Shown here piece after piece: positions 36,988-46,264 of a stretch of DNA of 64,000 nt (position 1 is the stretch's first letter; each line of letters opens with the position of its first letter). Source of the DNA: Nitrospira sp. Ga0074138. Its GTDB lineage: Bacteria; Nitrospirota; Nitrospiria; Nitrospirales; Nitrospiraceae. Under the pieces are notes generated by a model, which did not search any database, was not told where the DNA came from, and saw only the letters and a list, made by a program, of their open reading frames with translations. The stretch lies in the NCBI GenBank assembly GCA_001464735.1, contig LNDU01000056.1, positions 62,001 through 126,000 on the forward strand, given 5' to 3'. The position numbers and the translations under genes are program-made.

Positions 36988-37016
36988 TTGACAGGTCGCA
37001 CCCTTTCCGATACTAG
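36988..37016 (+). promoter_or_regulatory. Predicted sigma70-type promoter for the LpoA-like gene
   Basis: TTGACA (36988-36993), 17-nt spacer, TACTAG (37011-37016), 31 nt upstream of the 37047 start. The -10 is weak; seen by eye only. Confidence 0.35.
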
Positions 37017-37046
37017 TCTGCTACGGCCTACCGCCGATCGAACGTA

Positions 37047-39023
37047 ATGCTCACCCACTCGTATAACCCCTCTTCCAGCTCTGCATGGCCGCCGCTGTTG
37101 GTCGCTATGGCTCTTACTCTGACGCTTGGAGTCGGCCTCCTGTCGACTCAACCGGGCAGAGCAGAGGCAGCAGATCCCGTCAAGATCATTCCTCCAAACC
37201 CACCGGTCTTGAACCAGGCCAAGCACCTGATCGAAAAAGGCGATCCGGAATCCGCCGTCACAGTCTTGCGTCGCTTCTTGACGACCACTCCACCACCTGA
37301 ATACCTTGATGATACTTACCTGCTGCTAGGCGCCGCGCTCTACGGGATGAAGGACTATGGAGAGGCGCTTCGCTCTCTCAATCAACTTCAGACGGAGTTT
37401 CCCGAATCCGATCTCCTGGACCGAGGCAAGCTCCTGTTGGCCCGCACCCATGCCGTGATGGGCAATATCGACCTGGCGTTGCCCTTGCTGGCGCAAGTGC
37501 GGACAGCGACACTCGACGACACAACCAAACGTGAGGCACAACAGTTAACTGCCGAAGCATTCGCTCAAAAGCGGGACTATGTCCGAGCCATCCATACCTT
37601 GCTGGAGGGCATGGCCGGCAGCTCCGATGCGCAGATGGCGGAGGCACGGGAGCAAATTCGCCAATTCATCATCGAAAAGTTGGACAAAAAAGGGCTGACC
37701 CGAGTGCGTGATGCCTATCCTCGTTCGTATCCCGGCGACCTCGCATCCCTTCGCCTGATCGATTACTACATCGGGCGAAGCGAAGACCACTTGGCAGAGC
37801 GAGAGGCCCGGCATTTTCTCGCTGCGTTTCCTGCTCATCCCTCCGTCCCAAAGGCAAGCGAATCGCTGGAACTCATCAAGACGAGGTTGAAGGCCAACCA
37901 GTATTTTATCGCAGCCGTCCTTCCATTATCGGGCCACTTGTCCGCCTTCGCCAATGACGTCTTGGAGGGCATTCAGTTGGCGGTCGAACGGGCTCGTGAG
38001 CAACCTGGCAGCCCATCCGTTGGATTGATCGTGAAGGATCATGATGCCGACCGGCATGGATTTTTGGACGATCTCTTGACGCTGCTTCATGACGACCGTC
38101 CACTCGTCGTCATCGGTCCGATGCTGTCAAAAAATCTTCCGGTCATGGCTGAAATGGCGCAAAAAACAAGAATCCCGTTGATTACACCGGCTGCCACACT
38201 CCCCAATGTCCGTCGGTTGGGCAGTTACCTCTTCAGCACGTCGTTGACCTACGCCATGCAAGCCGAACGCATCGCAACCTATGCGGCGAAAGAACAGAGC
38301 TACAGACGATTCTGCATCCTCCACCCCGACACCGTCTATGGGCGAGAACTCGCTCGCCTCTTCGCGCAGGAGGTACGTCGGTTCGACGGCGAAATTATTG
38401 CCATGGAAGCGTTTAAGGAAGGGGAAACGGATTTTGGCCCGCAGATCCAACGGCTCAAGGCCGAAGACCTGAAAAAGTATGGGCTGTCGGTTCCAGTTGA
38501 CATACCACGACAGCCCGGCAAGCCCCTCAGTCGAAACGAAAAGCGCATCCTCTATACTCCGGGGTTTGACGCGATCTTCATCCCCAGTCGCTCTCACGAG
38601 ATTGGCCTTCTCGCCGCACAGCTGGCGTTCCATGACATCAAAGCGCCATTGCTGGGCACCAACGGCTGGAACTCACAGGACTTTGCCCGCACCGCCGACC
38701 GGACAGTGGACGGCGCAACATTCGTGGACGGCTTCTTCGCCGACAGCCCGAATCCCGCCGTGCAGGAGTTCGTTCAGCGGTACCATAAGCGCTTTCAGTC
38801 CACCCCCTCGCTCTTCACCATGCAGGGATATGATGCAGCCAGAGTCGTCATCGAAGGAGTCCGCCACGGAGCAACGTCCGGCGAAGCACTCCACGAGTTC
38901 CTCATGACGCAACGCAACCTGCCGACACTCGCCGGACCCGCAGGTTTCGGACCAGACGGCACCCTGCACCGCCCGCTCTTTCTTCTGCAGGTGAAACAAG
39001 GTAAGTTTGTGCAGTTGGATTAG
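37047..39023 (+). CDS. LpoA-like protein: TPR part plus periplasmic binding-protein fold
   Basis: A 658-residue exported protein. After a signal segment (about residues 18-41) residues about 55-270 form TPR-like helical repeats (YLLLGAALYGMKDYGEALRS), and from about residue 290 comes a type I periplasmic binding-protein fold (AVLPLSGHLSAFANDVLEGI, VIGPMLSKNLPVMAEMAQ, RIPLITPAATLPNVRR). The combination is that of LpoA, which activates penicillin-binding protein 1A, or of a branched-chain amino-acid receptor with an unusual front part. No ABC transporter genes are near, which favours an LpoA-type role. The stop codon abuts a structured repeat. Confidence 0.8.
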   Translation: MLTHSYNPSSSSAWPPLLVAMALTLTLGVGLLSTQPGRAEAADPVKIIPPNPPVLNQAKHLIEKGDPESAVTVLRRFLTTTPPPEYLDDTYLLLGAALYGMKDYGEALRSLNQLQTEFPESDLLDRGKLLLARTHAVMGNIDLALPLLAQVRTATLDDTTKREAQQLTAEAFAQKRDYVRAIHTLLEGMAGSSDAQMAEAREQIRQFIIEKLDKKGLTRVRDAYPRSYPGDLASLRLIDYYIGRSEDHLAEREARHFLAAFPAHPSVPKASESLELIKTRLKANQYFIAAVLPLSGHLSAFANDVLEGIQLAVERAREQPGSPSVGLIVKDHDADRHGFLDDLLTLLHDDRPLVVIGPMLSKNLPVMAEMAQKTRIPLITPAATLPNVRRLGSYLFSTSLTYAMQAERIATYAAKEQSYRRFCILHPDTVYGRELARLFAQEVRRFDGEIIAMEAFKEGETDFGPQIQRLKAEDLKKYGLSVPVDIPRQPGKPLSRNEKRILYTPGFDAIFIPSRSHEIGLLAAQLAFHDIKAPLLGTNGWNSQDFARTADRTVDGATFVDGFFADSPNPAVQEFVQRYHKRFQSTPSLFTMQGYDAARVVIEGVRHGATSGEALHEFLMTQRNLPTLAGPAGFGPDGTLHRPLFLLQVKQGKFVQLD

Positions 39024-39283
39024 CAGGATGCTGAAAAAGTCCTCCAGCTTCGTTCTCGTGTCACTCAGAGGCTCAATGGTAAATCAGAGGCTCAATGGTA
39101 AAGAGGAGACAGACCAGTGGAATCTATCCGTTCACCAAGATCTATCGGCAGGGTGAACGGATCACACGAAGTGCGGTATATACCTCCTCGCCTCTTCGCT
39201 CCCTGCGGGCTTGCATGCGGAGAGACGCGTCTTGGCGCGTCGGGGTGGGAGGGTGAGATCAGTGGCCATTTTGAACATCCTGC
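39024..39283. repeat. Structured repeat with inverted ends, copy A
   Basis: Starts CAGGATGCTGAAAAAGTCC directly after the TAG of the 37047 gene and ends GGCCATTTTGAACATCCTG, which is the inverse of the start. Inside are an 11-bp inverted repeat (ATCCGTTCACC with GGTGAACGGAT) and GACGCG/CGCGTC. Near 39065-39105 the 18-bp unit CAGAGGCTCAATGGTAAA occurs twice. Related to 41048-41172 and 50051-50290. No coding frame inside is convincing. Confidence 0.8.
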
Positions 39284-39317
39284 AGGTTATTCGGACTGGG
39301 GCGAGAACTGACCACTC

Positions 39318-40058
39318 ATGAACCCCCTCTCACAGATCATCCACACAATCTCGTATATGGGGCTCCCCCTGTTGTTCGCGATGGTTCTCCATGAATATGC
39401 GCATGGGTGGATGGCGGAGAAATGCGGTGATTCGACCGCAAAACGTGAAGGACGGCTCACCATCAATCCACTGGCCCATATCGATCCGTTCGGTACCATT
39501 ATCTTGCCGCTCATCTGTTTGATATTGCCTGGGAGCTTTCTGTTGGGCTGGGCCAAGCCGGTTCCGATTGACCCTCGGAATATGCACCAGCCTCGACGCG
39601 ACATGGCACTTGTGGCAGCTGCCGGACCGGGGATGAACCTGCTGCTCGCCGTCGTCAGTGCCTTGCTCCTGGCGTTGATCCTGACGTTCGAACCGACCTT
39701 GTCGCCTCGCAGCGCCACCGAGGCTGAAGAGTCTTCAGGCCTCCTTGCAACCATGTTCCTTCGCCCAATTGCCGTCATGGCGCTCTATTCCGTCATGATC
39801 AATGTGTTTCTCGCACTCTTCAACCTGCTTCCCATCCCCCCGCTCGACGGCGGCCGGATCCTAACGGCGCTGCTCCCACCAAAACCAGCGATGACACTCG
39901 CGCGATTGGAGCCGTATGGCATGCTCATCCTGGTGGGGCTCATCGTATTCGACAAGGAACTAGGCGTTATCCACATGATCACCGGAACCTTTGCCAAGGG
40001 ACTGTCCGGGACAATCTTGTCAACAGCACTCGGTCTCCGTCCAGGAGTCGCAGAATGA
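39318..40058 (+). CDS. Site-2 protease family (M50) membrane metalloprotease
   Basis: A 246-residue multi-pass membrane protein with HEYAH at residues 25-29 in the first helix and the second metal-ligand block LFNLLPIPPLDGGRIL near residue 170-185. It lacks the PDZ domains of RseP and matches the small YwhC/Rv-type M50B subgroup, whose substrates are mostly unknown. Start at the ATG at 39318. Its end overlaps the trpS start by 4 nt (ATGA), so they are coupled. Confidence 0.88.
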   Translation: MNPLSQIIHTISYMGLPLLFAMVLHEYAHGWMAEKCGDSTAKREGRLTINPLAHIDPFGTIILPLICLILPGSFLLGWAKPVPIDPRNMHQPRRDMALVAAAGPGMNLLLAVVSALLLALILTFEPTLSPRSATEAEESSGLLATMFLRPIAVMALYSVMINVFLALFNLLPIPPLDGGRILTALLPPKPAMTLARLEPYGMLILVGLIVFDKELGVIHMITGTFAKGLSGTILSTALGLRPGVAE

Positions 40059-41047
40059 CCACACCTCGCAGACGAGTCCTCAGCGGCATGCAGCCCAGCG
40101 GCCTTATGCATCTCGGCAACTATCTTGGCGCCTTAGAAAACTGGAAGGCCTTGCAAGAACAGTATGACTGCTATTTCTTCGTCGCCGACTGGCACGCGTT
40201 GTCGACGAACTATGCCGACACAAGTCGCATTCGTCCCTTTGTGCAGGAGATGCTGATCGATTGGCTGGCCGGCGGTATCGACCCAGAACGATCAACGATC
40301 TTTATCCAGTCGCGGATTCCGGAACATGCGATCCTGCATCTCTTACTCTCGATGATGACGCCTGTCTCATGGCTGGAACGCAACCCGACCTACAAGGAGA
40401 AACAGGAGGAGATCAAGGAAAAAGACCTCACGACCTACGGCTTTCTCGGCTACCCAGTCCTACAAGCCGCCGACATCCTCTTGTACAAACCCGATTTTGT
40501 TCCGGTAGGGAAGGATCAACTCCCCCATCTAGAACTGACGAGAGAGCTCGCCCGGCGATTCAACGATATCTACAAAACAACAGTCTTTCCTGAGCCGAAG
40601 GAACACCTAACCAAGTTTCCCAAGGTGCTTGGCACCGATGGCCGAAAGATGAGCAAGAGTTACAACAATACGATTAACCTCTCTGATACCGAACCGGTCG
40701 TTCGGCAGAAGCTCAAGACCATGGTCACCGACCCAGCCCGTGTGCGGCGGACCGACCCAGGCAATCCCGACCTCTGTCCCGTCTACGAATTCCACAACAT
40801 CTACTCCCCACAAAAGATCAAAGACCAGGTCAACACAGACTGCCGATCCGCTGCGATCGGCTGTATCGACTGCAAGAAACTCGTGGCGGACCACATGGTG
40901 GAACAGTTGGCACCGATCTGGGACAAACGCGCCAAATTCATGCAAGAGCCATCCCGCGTCAATGAAATTGTCGATGCCGGCAGCAAACGAGCTGCTGCGG
41001 TCGCCAATGCAACGCTGCATGAAGTAAACGAGGCCATGAAGATCTGA
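40055..41047 (+). CDS. trpS: Tryptophanyl-tRNA synthetase
   Basis: The 330-residue class I enzyme charges tRNA-Trp. It has the HIGH-type site PSGLMHLGNYLGALENW near the start, SRIPEH, AADILLYKPDFVPVGKDQ and the KMSKS loop as GRKMSKSYNNTI. Length and motifs match bacterial TrpRS. It begins inside the stop of the M50 protease gene and its TGA stop abuts a structured repeat. Confidence 0.96.
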   Translation: MTTPRRRVLSGMQPSGLMHLGNYLGALENWKALQEQYDCYFFVADWHALSTNYADTSRIRPFVQEMLIDWLAGGIDPERSTIFIQSRIPEHAILHLLLSMMTPVSWLERNPTYKEKQEEIKEKDLTTYGFLGYPVLQAADILLYKPDFVPVGKDQLPHLELTRELARRFNDIYKTTVFPEPKEHLTKFPKVLGTDGRKMSKSYNNTINLSDTEPVVRQKLKTMVTDPARVRRTDPGNPDLCPVYEFHNIYSPQKIKDQVNTDCRSAAIGCIDCKKLVADHMVEQLAPIWDKRAKFMQEPSRVNEIVDAGSKRAAAVANATLHEVNEAMKI

Positions 41048-41172
41048 CAGGATGTTGAAAAAGTCCGCCAGCGGCGTTCTCGCTTCGCTCAAGGTCTCAA
41101 CGTACCAACCACGTACGCCTCGACCTTTCGCTCGCTGTGGCCTTGCTGGACGGCCTTTTCGATCACCCTTGA
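41048..41172. repeat. Structured repeat, copy B (short)
   Basis: Begins CAGGATGTTGAAAAAGTCC right after the trpS TGA. It keeps the outer parts (CGCCAGCGGCGTTCTCGC and TGGACGGCCTTTTCGATCAC) but not the inner section of copies A and C. The outer arms are inverse and would fold into a long hairpin followed by T residues. From here to 41363 I see no gene. Confidence 0.75.
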
Positions 41173-41363
41173 AGCGTTTCCGCTTGAGTCGGTGAGATCC
41201 TGGTCTCCTGTGTAGTCCCAGCGTCACGCAATATTACTTCAACGGCCTCCAATTCGACACCCCCCTTAAAACCCCTCCTGCAAGATTTTCGAATCCGCTA
41301 GAAGAACCAGCTGGTCAGTGGAAGAATGCCTCGCAGGAGATCTATCAGCGAGGAGAAATCGCT

Positions 41364-41759
41364 ATGACACGCCGGGCCGGCCAATTACGATTTAGAAGTA
41401 TCGCTCTGCTCTTGGGACTGGTCTCGCTCTCCGGCTGCGGCACTTGGTGGCACGGCGACCATCAGTCGGTTACGATCTTCACCACTCCACTTGATGCCGA
41501 GGTGGTCGTCGATGACCGCGTACACATGCTCGCACCGGGAACAGTCTCGCTCAACCGAAAAGAGGACCACCAGGCAGTCATCACCAAAGACGGGTATGAA
41601 CCACAGACCATGACTTTGACGAGAACCTGGTCCTGGTGGGTCCTGGGCGATATCTTTGGCTGTGCCATCATCTTCTCACCAGCGTGCATTTCAACGGACA
41701 AAGATAACGGTGGCTACTACACCTTCCAAGACAAGGTCTACGTGATGACTCCAACTTAG
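41364..41759 (+). CDS. PEGA-like lipoprotein, unknown function
   Basis: A 131-residue lipoprotein: a signal segment with lipobox (LVSLSGC) followed by a short beta domain that resembles PEGA (VTIFTTPLDAEVVVDDRV, PGTVSLNRKEDHQAVI, KDGYEPQT) and a hydrophobic stretch (WWVLGDIFGCAIIFSPACI). It has a good GAGGAG site. Proteins of this shape are common outer-membrane accessory lipoproteins; no specific role can be read. Confidence 0.7.
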   Translation: MTRRAGQLRFRSIALLLGLVSLSGCGTWWHGDHQSVTIFTTPLDAEVVVDDRVHMLAPGTVSLNRKEDHQAVITKDGYEPQTMTLTRTWSWWVLGDIFGCAIIFSPACISTDKDNGGYYTFQDKVYVMTPT

Positions 41760-41904
41760 TCTTATAACCATTTCCTTAGATGAGGTGAGAAATAAGATCC
41801 TCAAAGCTAGCAGATGCTCTCAGGGGGAATAGAAGCGTTGGTGCAATACGCCAATCGGCCAGTCATGTAGAATGCTGAGGATTCTGTGGTGAGCTGGCTC
41901 GCAA

Positions 41905-42587
41905 TTAGGCAAGCCGCATCTGTTCGCTCACTCTCGCAGCGACGACATTGATCCACCTCTCCTTCCGTTCCTGATTAATCACCACCCGTACCGATAGAAC
42001 AGTCCATCTTTTTCTGCGGAGCGTCCGTGCCAGTTCGTCTTTTCCCCATCTGGCAAAATAGCGGCCCGGCATCCAGCCTGTTCGCTCGAAGCGGCTGTTG
42101 CGTCCATAGGTAAGCGGCGCCGCAAAGAGCCCTTCTGGTTTCATCAGATAACGAAGCGCAGCCAAGAGGCTGATTACAGTCCTCTTCTGTAAGTGAATTA
42201 ATGACGCCGCCGCCCAGATCCCGTCCAGACTGCCGGCTTGAATCGGAAGCGCTCTCATATCGGCAAGTAGAAACGGGACGGAAGGCGAGCGTCTTTCTGC
42301 AATTGCAGCAAAGGCATCGTTCGATCAAGACCGATCACTCGGTGACCCAGGGAAGCGAGACAGCGGGAATCCTGTCCTGCGCCACAGCCTAGATCGAGCA
42401 GAACCGCGCAAGGGTGCAGGAGCTTCAGCCACTGCGTTAGCAGCAATGGACGCTTGTATCTCTTCATTCCCCAATGCTTGAGAAAAATCTCGGCATCCTT
42501 CTCATAGGTCCGAAGGGTCTGCGCGACATCGCGGCTTATGGTATGGTGTCTCAATTGGCGAACAGTTATTCGAGTGGAGCGTGACAT
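41905..42587 (-). pseudogene. Class I SAM-dependent methyltransferase, frame-broken as assembled
   Basis: The first frame (from 42587) has the SAM-binding LLDLGCGAGQDSRCLASLGH and ends prematurely near 42255. The second frame, open from 42258 to 41905, continues sensibly with MRALPIQAGSLDGIWAAASL. A single missing base near 42270-42285 would join them. The start is unclear: its ATG shares bases with the start of the divergent gene at 42586, and a TTG at 42554 is another choice. The substrate of this small family is not known to me. Real decay and assembly loss cannot be separated here. Confidence 0.7.
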
Positions 42588-42894
42588 GAATCAATCTTGG
42601 TGGAGCTTGTCAGCGCTGATCATCAGCCTCACTCTAACCACTTCGGTTGTTTCGGCTGCCGATCCGCCCTGCGACAAGTATCCGACCGCCAAACAATCAC
42701 GATGTACCGAGATCTGGAAAGAACTCAACAAGGAAGATGGGCCGGTCATCGGGCAGTTTGGTCTCGATCAGCAAAAACGTCGCGATGAAGGGAAGATCAA
42801 CGCCCAGCAACATCTCGCCGAGAATATGACCTTTATCAAGCAATCCACCGACAAGCGAATCGAGCGCCTCAAAGAGCGTATGACCAGAGAGTAG
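42586..42894 (+). CDS. Small exported protein, unknown function
   Basis: A 102-residue product with a clear signal peptide (MNQSWWSLSALIISLTL, cut near VVSAAD) and a charged helical mature part (QQKRRDEGKINAQQHLAE, KRIERLKERM) with two Cys near its start. The start has a GTGGAGC-type site. Its ATG overlaps head-on with the start of the minus-strand methyltransferase. Not a family I can name; a periplasmic structural or chaperone-like role is only a guess. Confidence 0.7.
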   Translation: MNQSWWSLSALIISLTLTTSVVSAADPPCDKYPTAKQSRCTEIWKELNKEDGPVIGQFGLDQQKRRDEGKINAQQHLAENMTFIKQSTDKRIERLKERMTRE

Positions 42895-42897
42895 TGC

Positions 42898-43536
42898 TCA
42901 CACACGAACAAACTGATTTGATTCTTTTTCGAGACCAATTTCGGTGTCCGGCCCATGGCCAGTCACAACCGTAGTAGACTCATCAAGGGTGTAGAGTCGC
43001 TCACGAATTGATTCCTCGATAGTCTCAAAGTTACCGCCCCATAAGTCGGTCCGGCCGATGCTTCCCCGGAAAAGTGTGTCACCAGCCAACAGGAGTTTGT
43101 CGTTCGGCACATGAAAGCTCATCGATCCAGGCGTATGGCCTGGTGTATGAAGCGCTACGATCGGCACCTGCCCCAGCATCACTTTTTCTTCATCCGTCAG
43201 CCAATGGTCCGGAGCCAGTGCCGGCACATATGACACTCCAAAAACCCGACATTGCAGTTCGAGGTTATTCCACAGTTGCAGATCGTCTTGATGCAGGCAA
43301 ATCGCCGCTCCGGTCGCCTTCTTGATCTCGCTGGAGGCCAGAAAGTGGTCGAGATGGGCGTGCGTATGGAGGATGCGGTTGACGGTGAACCCCAGTTGCT
43401 GCACTTCCTGGAGAATTCGCTCCGGCGCGCCGCCGGGGTCGATAACGACCGCTTGCTTCGTGACGGGATCACCGATGATTGAGCAGTTACAACCGAGGGG
43501 TGGAACCGAGAAGGTCTTCCGAATCAAGGCAGTCAT
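42898..43536 (-). CDS. MBL-fold hydrolase, glyoxalase II-like
   Basis: A 212-residue metallo-beta-lactamase-fold hydrolase with the metal site THAHLDH, HTPGHTPGSMSF, LLAGDTLFRGSIGRTDL and the last His in VVTGHGPDTEIG. This is the YcbL type, often a thioester hydrolase acting on S-lactoylglutathione-like substrates. It ends 3 nt from the small exported gene on the other strand. Confidence 0.87.
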   Translation of the reverse strand: MTALIRKTFSVPPLGCNCSIIGDPVTKQAVVIDPGGAPERILQEVQQLGFTVNRILHTHAHLDHFLASSEIKKATGAAICLHQDDLQLWNNLELQCRVFGVSYVPALAPDHWLTDEEKVMLGQVPIVALHTPGHTPGSMSFHVPNDKLLLAGDTLFRGSIGRTDLWGGNFETIEESIRERLYTLDESTTVVTGHGPDTEIGLEKESNQFVRV

Positions 43537-43670
43537 TATACGGGCATGCTACAGTCCAACGAGCAGGAAGCGCAAGCGAGCAGACTATAGATCCACCATG
43601 GTTAGCGTGCCAAGGCACCACCCTGTGTTCCAATGGGACCAATTGGATCTGAGACGTGGGAAATTCGCCC

Positions 43671-43841
43671 TCAATGATCCGGCCGTATAGACCATAGTCC
43701 TCCCGCTATAGGACTCAGAACAGTCTGCTCTCTCTCCATCGCCACCGGCAACTGCATGAAAAGCAAGGGCAACAACGACAGGATGCATGCGACCGTGACG
43801 TTCACCCACAAGGCATACCGGTGAATCTCTGGAACGGTCAC
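43671..43841 (-). CDS. Possible small membrane protein
   Basis: From a GTG at 43841 a 56-residue frame reads MTVPEIHRYALWVNVTV and then a hydrophobic helix ending LPLLFMQLPVAM. It has one predicted membrane segment, but no convincing ribosome site. The surrounding 380-bp gap (43537-43913) holds no other gene. Weak evidence. Confidence 0.35.
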   Translation of the reverse strand: MTVPEIHRYALWVNVTVACILSLLPLLFMQLPVAMEREQTVLSPIAGGLWSIRPDH

Positions 43842-43913
43842 ATATTGGATATCACATGGACAAGTTCATCAGAAGTGTAGATAATCCACCCACCGAATTG
43901 GGAGGACTCTCGC

Positions 43914-44624
43914 GTGCACAACGAAACGCTGCTTGTTCGATGGTCATTACAGGTCGGAATTCTATTGATCTTGGCTGTCTTTGGATGTACTCCGGATGAC
44001 AGCCCATTCCGCGCGGAAAACGAAGTGCTCAAGAGACAGGTCGCCAAACAAGAGTCCCTCCTGAGCTCTTTACAGGATGGGAGCAAGGTCATGCAGCAGC
44101 AGATCGATCTCCTCAATCAAGAACTTCGGGACGCCAAGAGCACGACGGAAGCCGCAAAGGCGGACGCGAAACACCAACTTGAGCAACTAGAACTCCAACT
44201 GGCTGAGACCAAGCGAATGATTGCCGCGCAGATGACGGAATCCCTCAAAGTCGAGGAGAAAGGCGCCCAGTCCGATACACTCCCTCGGCCTATGCCGGCC
44301 GTGGCCAAAGTCGTTGAGGACGCACTGGCCCGTAACGGATACCACTTGAAAGTCAGCGTCAAAACCGATCAACGGGCCGTCTATGTGACGGAGCGCAAGA
44401 TCTCCAACCCGGCCTCGCTCGAAGTGACGGGCTCGAGAAATCAATACCTCATTTCTCTTCAAGCGCTTCCTGATAGTCTCACCAAGCTCGGCGTGAAGGC
44501 GGAATTCGAACGAGTCGCACAGGGGGGGCGCATCTTAACCGTGAGCCACGAAGAAACGAGCGAAATCGAACGCCGCCTCATCAACGAAATCAACAAGGCA
44601 CTCGAAAGTCCAGCCAAGACATAA
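43914..44624 (+). CDS. Coiled-coil lipoprotein, unknown function
   Basis: A 236-residue lipoprotein: signal segment with lipobox (LAVFGC), a coiled coil of about 75 residues (ENEVLKRQVAKQESLLSSLQ onward), then a C-terminal alpha/beta domain of about 100 residues (VVEDALARNGYHLKVSVKTD to LINEINKALES). The GTG start has GGAGGA at good distance. The first gene of a plus-strand run with the AAA ATPase and the NlpC/P60 protein, but the 74-nt gap to the next gene leaves co-transcription open. Confidence 0.72.
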   Translation: MHNETLLVRWSLQVGILLILAVFGCTPDDSPFRAENEVLKRQVAKQESLLSSLQDGSKVMQQQIDLLNQELRDAKSTTEAAKADAKHQLEQLELQLAETKRMIAAQMTESLKVEEKGAQSDTLPRPMPAVAKVVEDALARNGYHLKVSVKTDQRAVYVTERKISNPASLEVTGSRNQYLISLQALPDSLTKLGVKAEFERVAQGGRILTVSHEETSEIERRLINEINKALESPAKT

Positions 44625-44698
44625 GCCTTCGACAAGCGACGGTCACAATCACCGGTTTTCTTGGTCCGTCCGAAGCCTCGTGCTAGCATTGCCCTCCG

Positions 44699-46258
44699 AT
44701 GGCTCTGTCGACCAGCGTGCACGATCTCCGTACTCTCATTCGCTCCTCCCATCCTCTCGTCGTCATTGAAACGGTGGAGGAGGAGCGGGTCCTGGCCTTA
44801 TTACAATCGGTCGCGGCGCAGGAGCGCATGCCGCTTTTCGAGTGGTCCATCACCAGAGGGCTCACCCGCGCCGACGAGGGCGCAACCCTCAGTAAGATGA
44901 CCGCGACCCCCTTGGCGGTCCTTCAGCACCTTCATGGGTTGACCGTAGAGGCGGTGTTTTGGCTCAAGGATCTTGGACCGCATCTGCAAGATCCCGCTGT
45001 CTGCCGACAACTTCGAGAGGTCGCAGGCATCTACAGCCGATCACGGGCCACCTGCGTACTGACCGGTCAGCCGATCTCGCTACCAATGGACCTGGATAAA
45101 ATCGCGGTGCGACTCGAGCTGAAACTGCCGGATCGAGACGAACTTCAATCCATGCTACGGGGCCTGCTCCAATCGCTGGGACCTCGAACGTCCGCTCGCC
45201 CACGCTCGACAACTCTTGTGCACAGTATGCTCAACTCGATCAGCGAGACCAAGGCAGCCGACAACGGCCCCACAACCCACGCGTCAGATGCGATCCTCCG
45301 CGCCTTACAGGGGATGACGCTCCATCAAGCTCGTCAGGTCATCGCCCAATGCATCGTGGAACGAGGCTCTCTCTCTCCCGGGGATGTCCAAACCATCCTG
45401 CAACGTAAGGTGCAGGCGATCAAGGACGGTGGCCTCTTGGAATACTATCCCATGGAGGACAATCGGTTTGAGTTGGGAGGTTTCACCAATCTGAAGTCAT
45501 GGCTGGATCGCGCCCAAGTAGGGTTTACCGCCGAAGCCAAAGCGCTCAATCTCACCCCGCCTCGCGGCATCATGTTGGTGGGGGTGCCGGGTTGCGGCAA
45601 GTCGCTCGCCGCCAAGGCCATCGCACGGGAATGGAAACTCCCGCTCTTGAAACTCGATGCCGGCCGGTTATTTGACAAGTTTGTTGGCGAATCGGAAAAG
45701 AATTTCCGCAAGGCGATTGAAATGGCGGAATCCTTGTCCCCGATTGTCCTCTGGATCGACGAAATCGAGAAAGCGATGGTCGCCGGCGGAGGAAGCAGCG
45801 ACGCCGACGCAGGGTTGAGTCGCCGACTCTTCGGTGCCTTTCTCACCTGGCTCCAGGAAAAAAAGCAGGACGTATTCGTCGTCGCCACAGCCAACAATCT
45901 GTCGTCATTGCCGCCCGAACTCCTGCGCAAAGGGCGATTCGATGAGATCTTTTTCGTCGATCTGCCAGACCATACCGAACGGGAATCCATCTGGAAGATT
46001 CACCTGGGCCTCCGGAAGCAGGACAGCAAGACGTTTGACCTAAGCAAGATCGTCAGCGCAAGCGACGGCTTCAGCGGCTCGGAAATCGAACAGGCAGTGG
46101 TCACGGCCCTCTATCGAGCGCTGCATGAAAAAACTCTGCTCACGACCGACCTGCTCATCGAAGAATTGACCCAGACGGTTCCGCTTTCAGTCACCCGGCG
46201 TGAAGACATCGATGCGCTTCGGCAGACAGCCCAAGGCCGATTTGTAAACGTGCGGTAA
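44699..46258 (+). CDS. Ycf46-type AAA ATPase
   Basis: A 519-residue AAA+ protein. The N-terminal half (about 1-250) has the non-catalytic P-loop-like fold seen in this family (LVVIETVEEERVLALL); the C-terminal half has Walker A GVPGCGKSLAAKAIA, Walker B IVLWIDEIEKAM, sensor and Arg-finger region (LLRKGRFDEIF). This is the order of Ycf46-like proteins, known from chloroplast and cyanobacterial genomes and involved in CO2/bicarbonate-related growth in cyanobacteria; function elsewhere is unknown. It is followed by the NlpC/P60 gene after 6 nt. Confidence 0.85.
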   Translation: MALSTSVHDLRTLIRSSHPLVVIETVEEERVLALLQSVAAQERMPLFEWSITRGLTRADEGATLSKMTATPLAVLQHLHGLTVEAVFWLKDLGPHLQDPAVCRQLREVAGIYSRSRATCVLTGQPISLPMDLDKIAVRLELKLPDRDELQSMLRGLLQSLGPRTSARPRSTTLVHSMLNSISETKAADNGPTTHASDAILRALQGMTLHQARQVIAQCIVERGSLSPGDVQTILQRKVQAIKDGGLLEYYPMEDNRFELGGFTNLKSWLDRAQVGFTAEAKALNLTPPRGIMLVGVPGCGKSLAAKAIAREWKLPLLKLDAGRLFDKFVGESEKNFRKAIEMAESLSPIVLWIDEIEKAMVAGGGSSDADAGLSRRLFGAFLTWLQEKKQDVFVVATANNLSSLPPELLRKGRFDEIFFVDLPDHTERESIWKIHLGLRKQDSKTFDLSKIVSASDGFSGSEIEQAVVTALYRALHEKTLLTTDLLIEELTQTVPLSVTRREDIDALRQTAQGRFVNVR

Positions 46259-46264
46259 CCACCG

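Noticed and set aside
39065..39105. CRISPR-like tandem unit (CAGAGGCTCAATGGTAAA twice)
   Set aside because: Only two adjacent units with no spacer; it is an internal duplication of the structured repeat.
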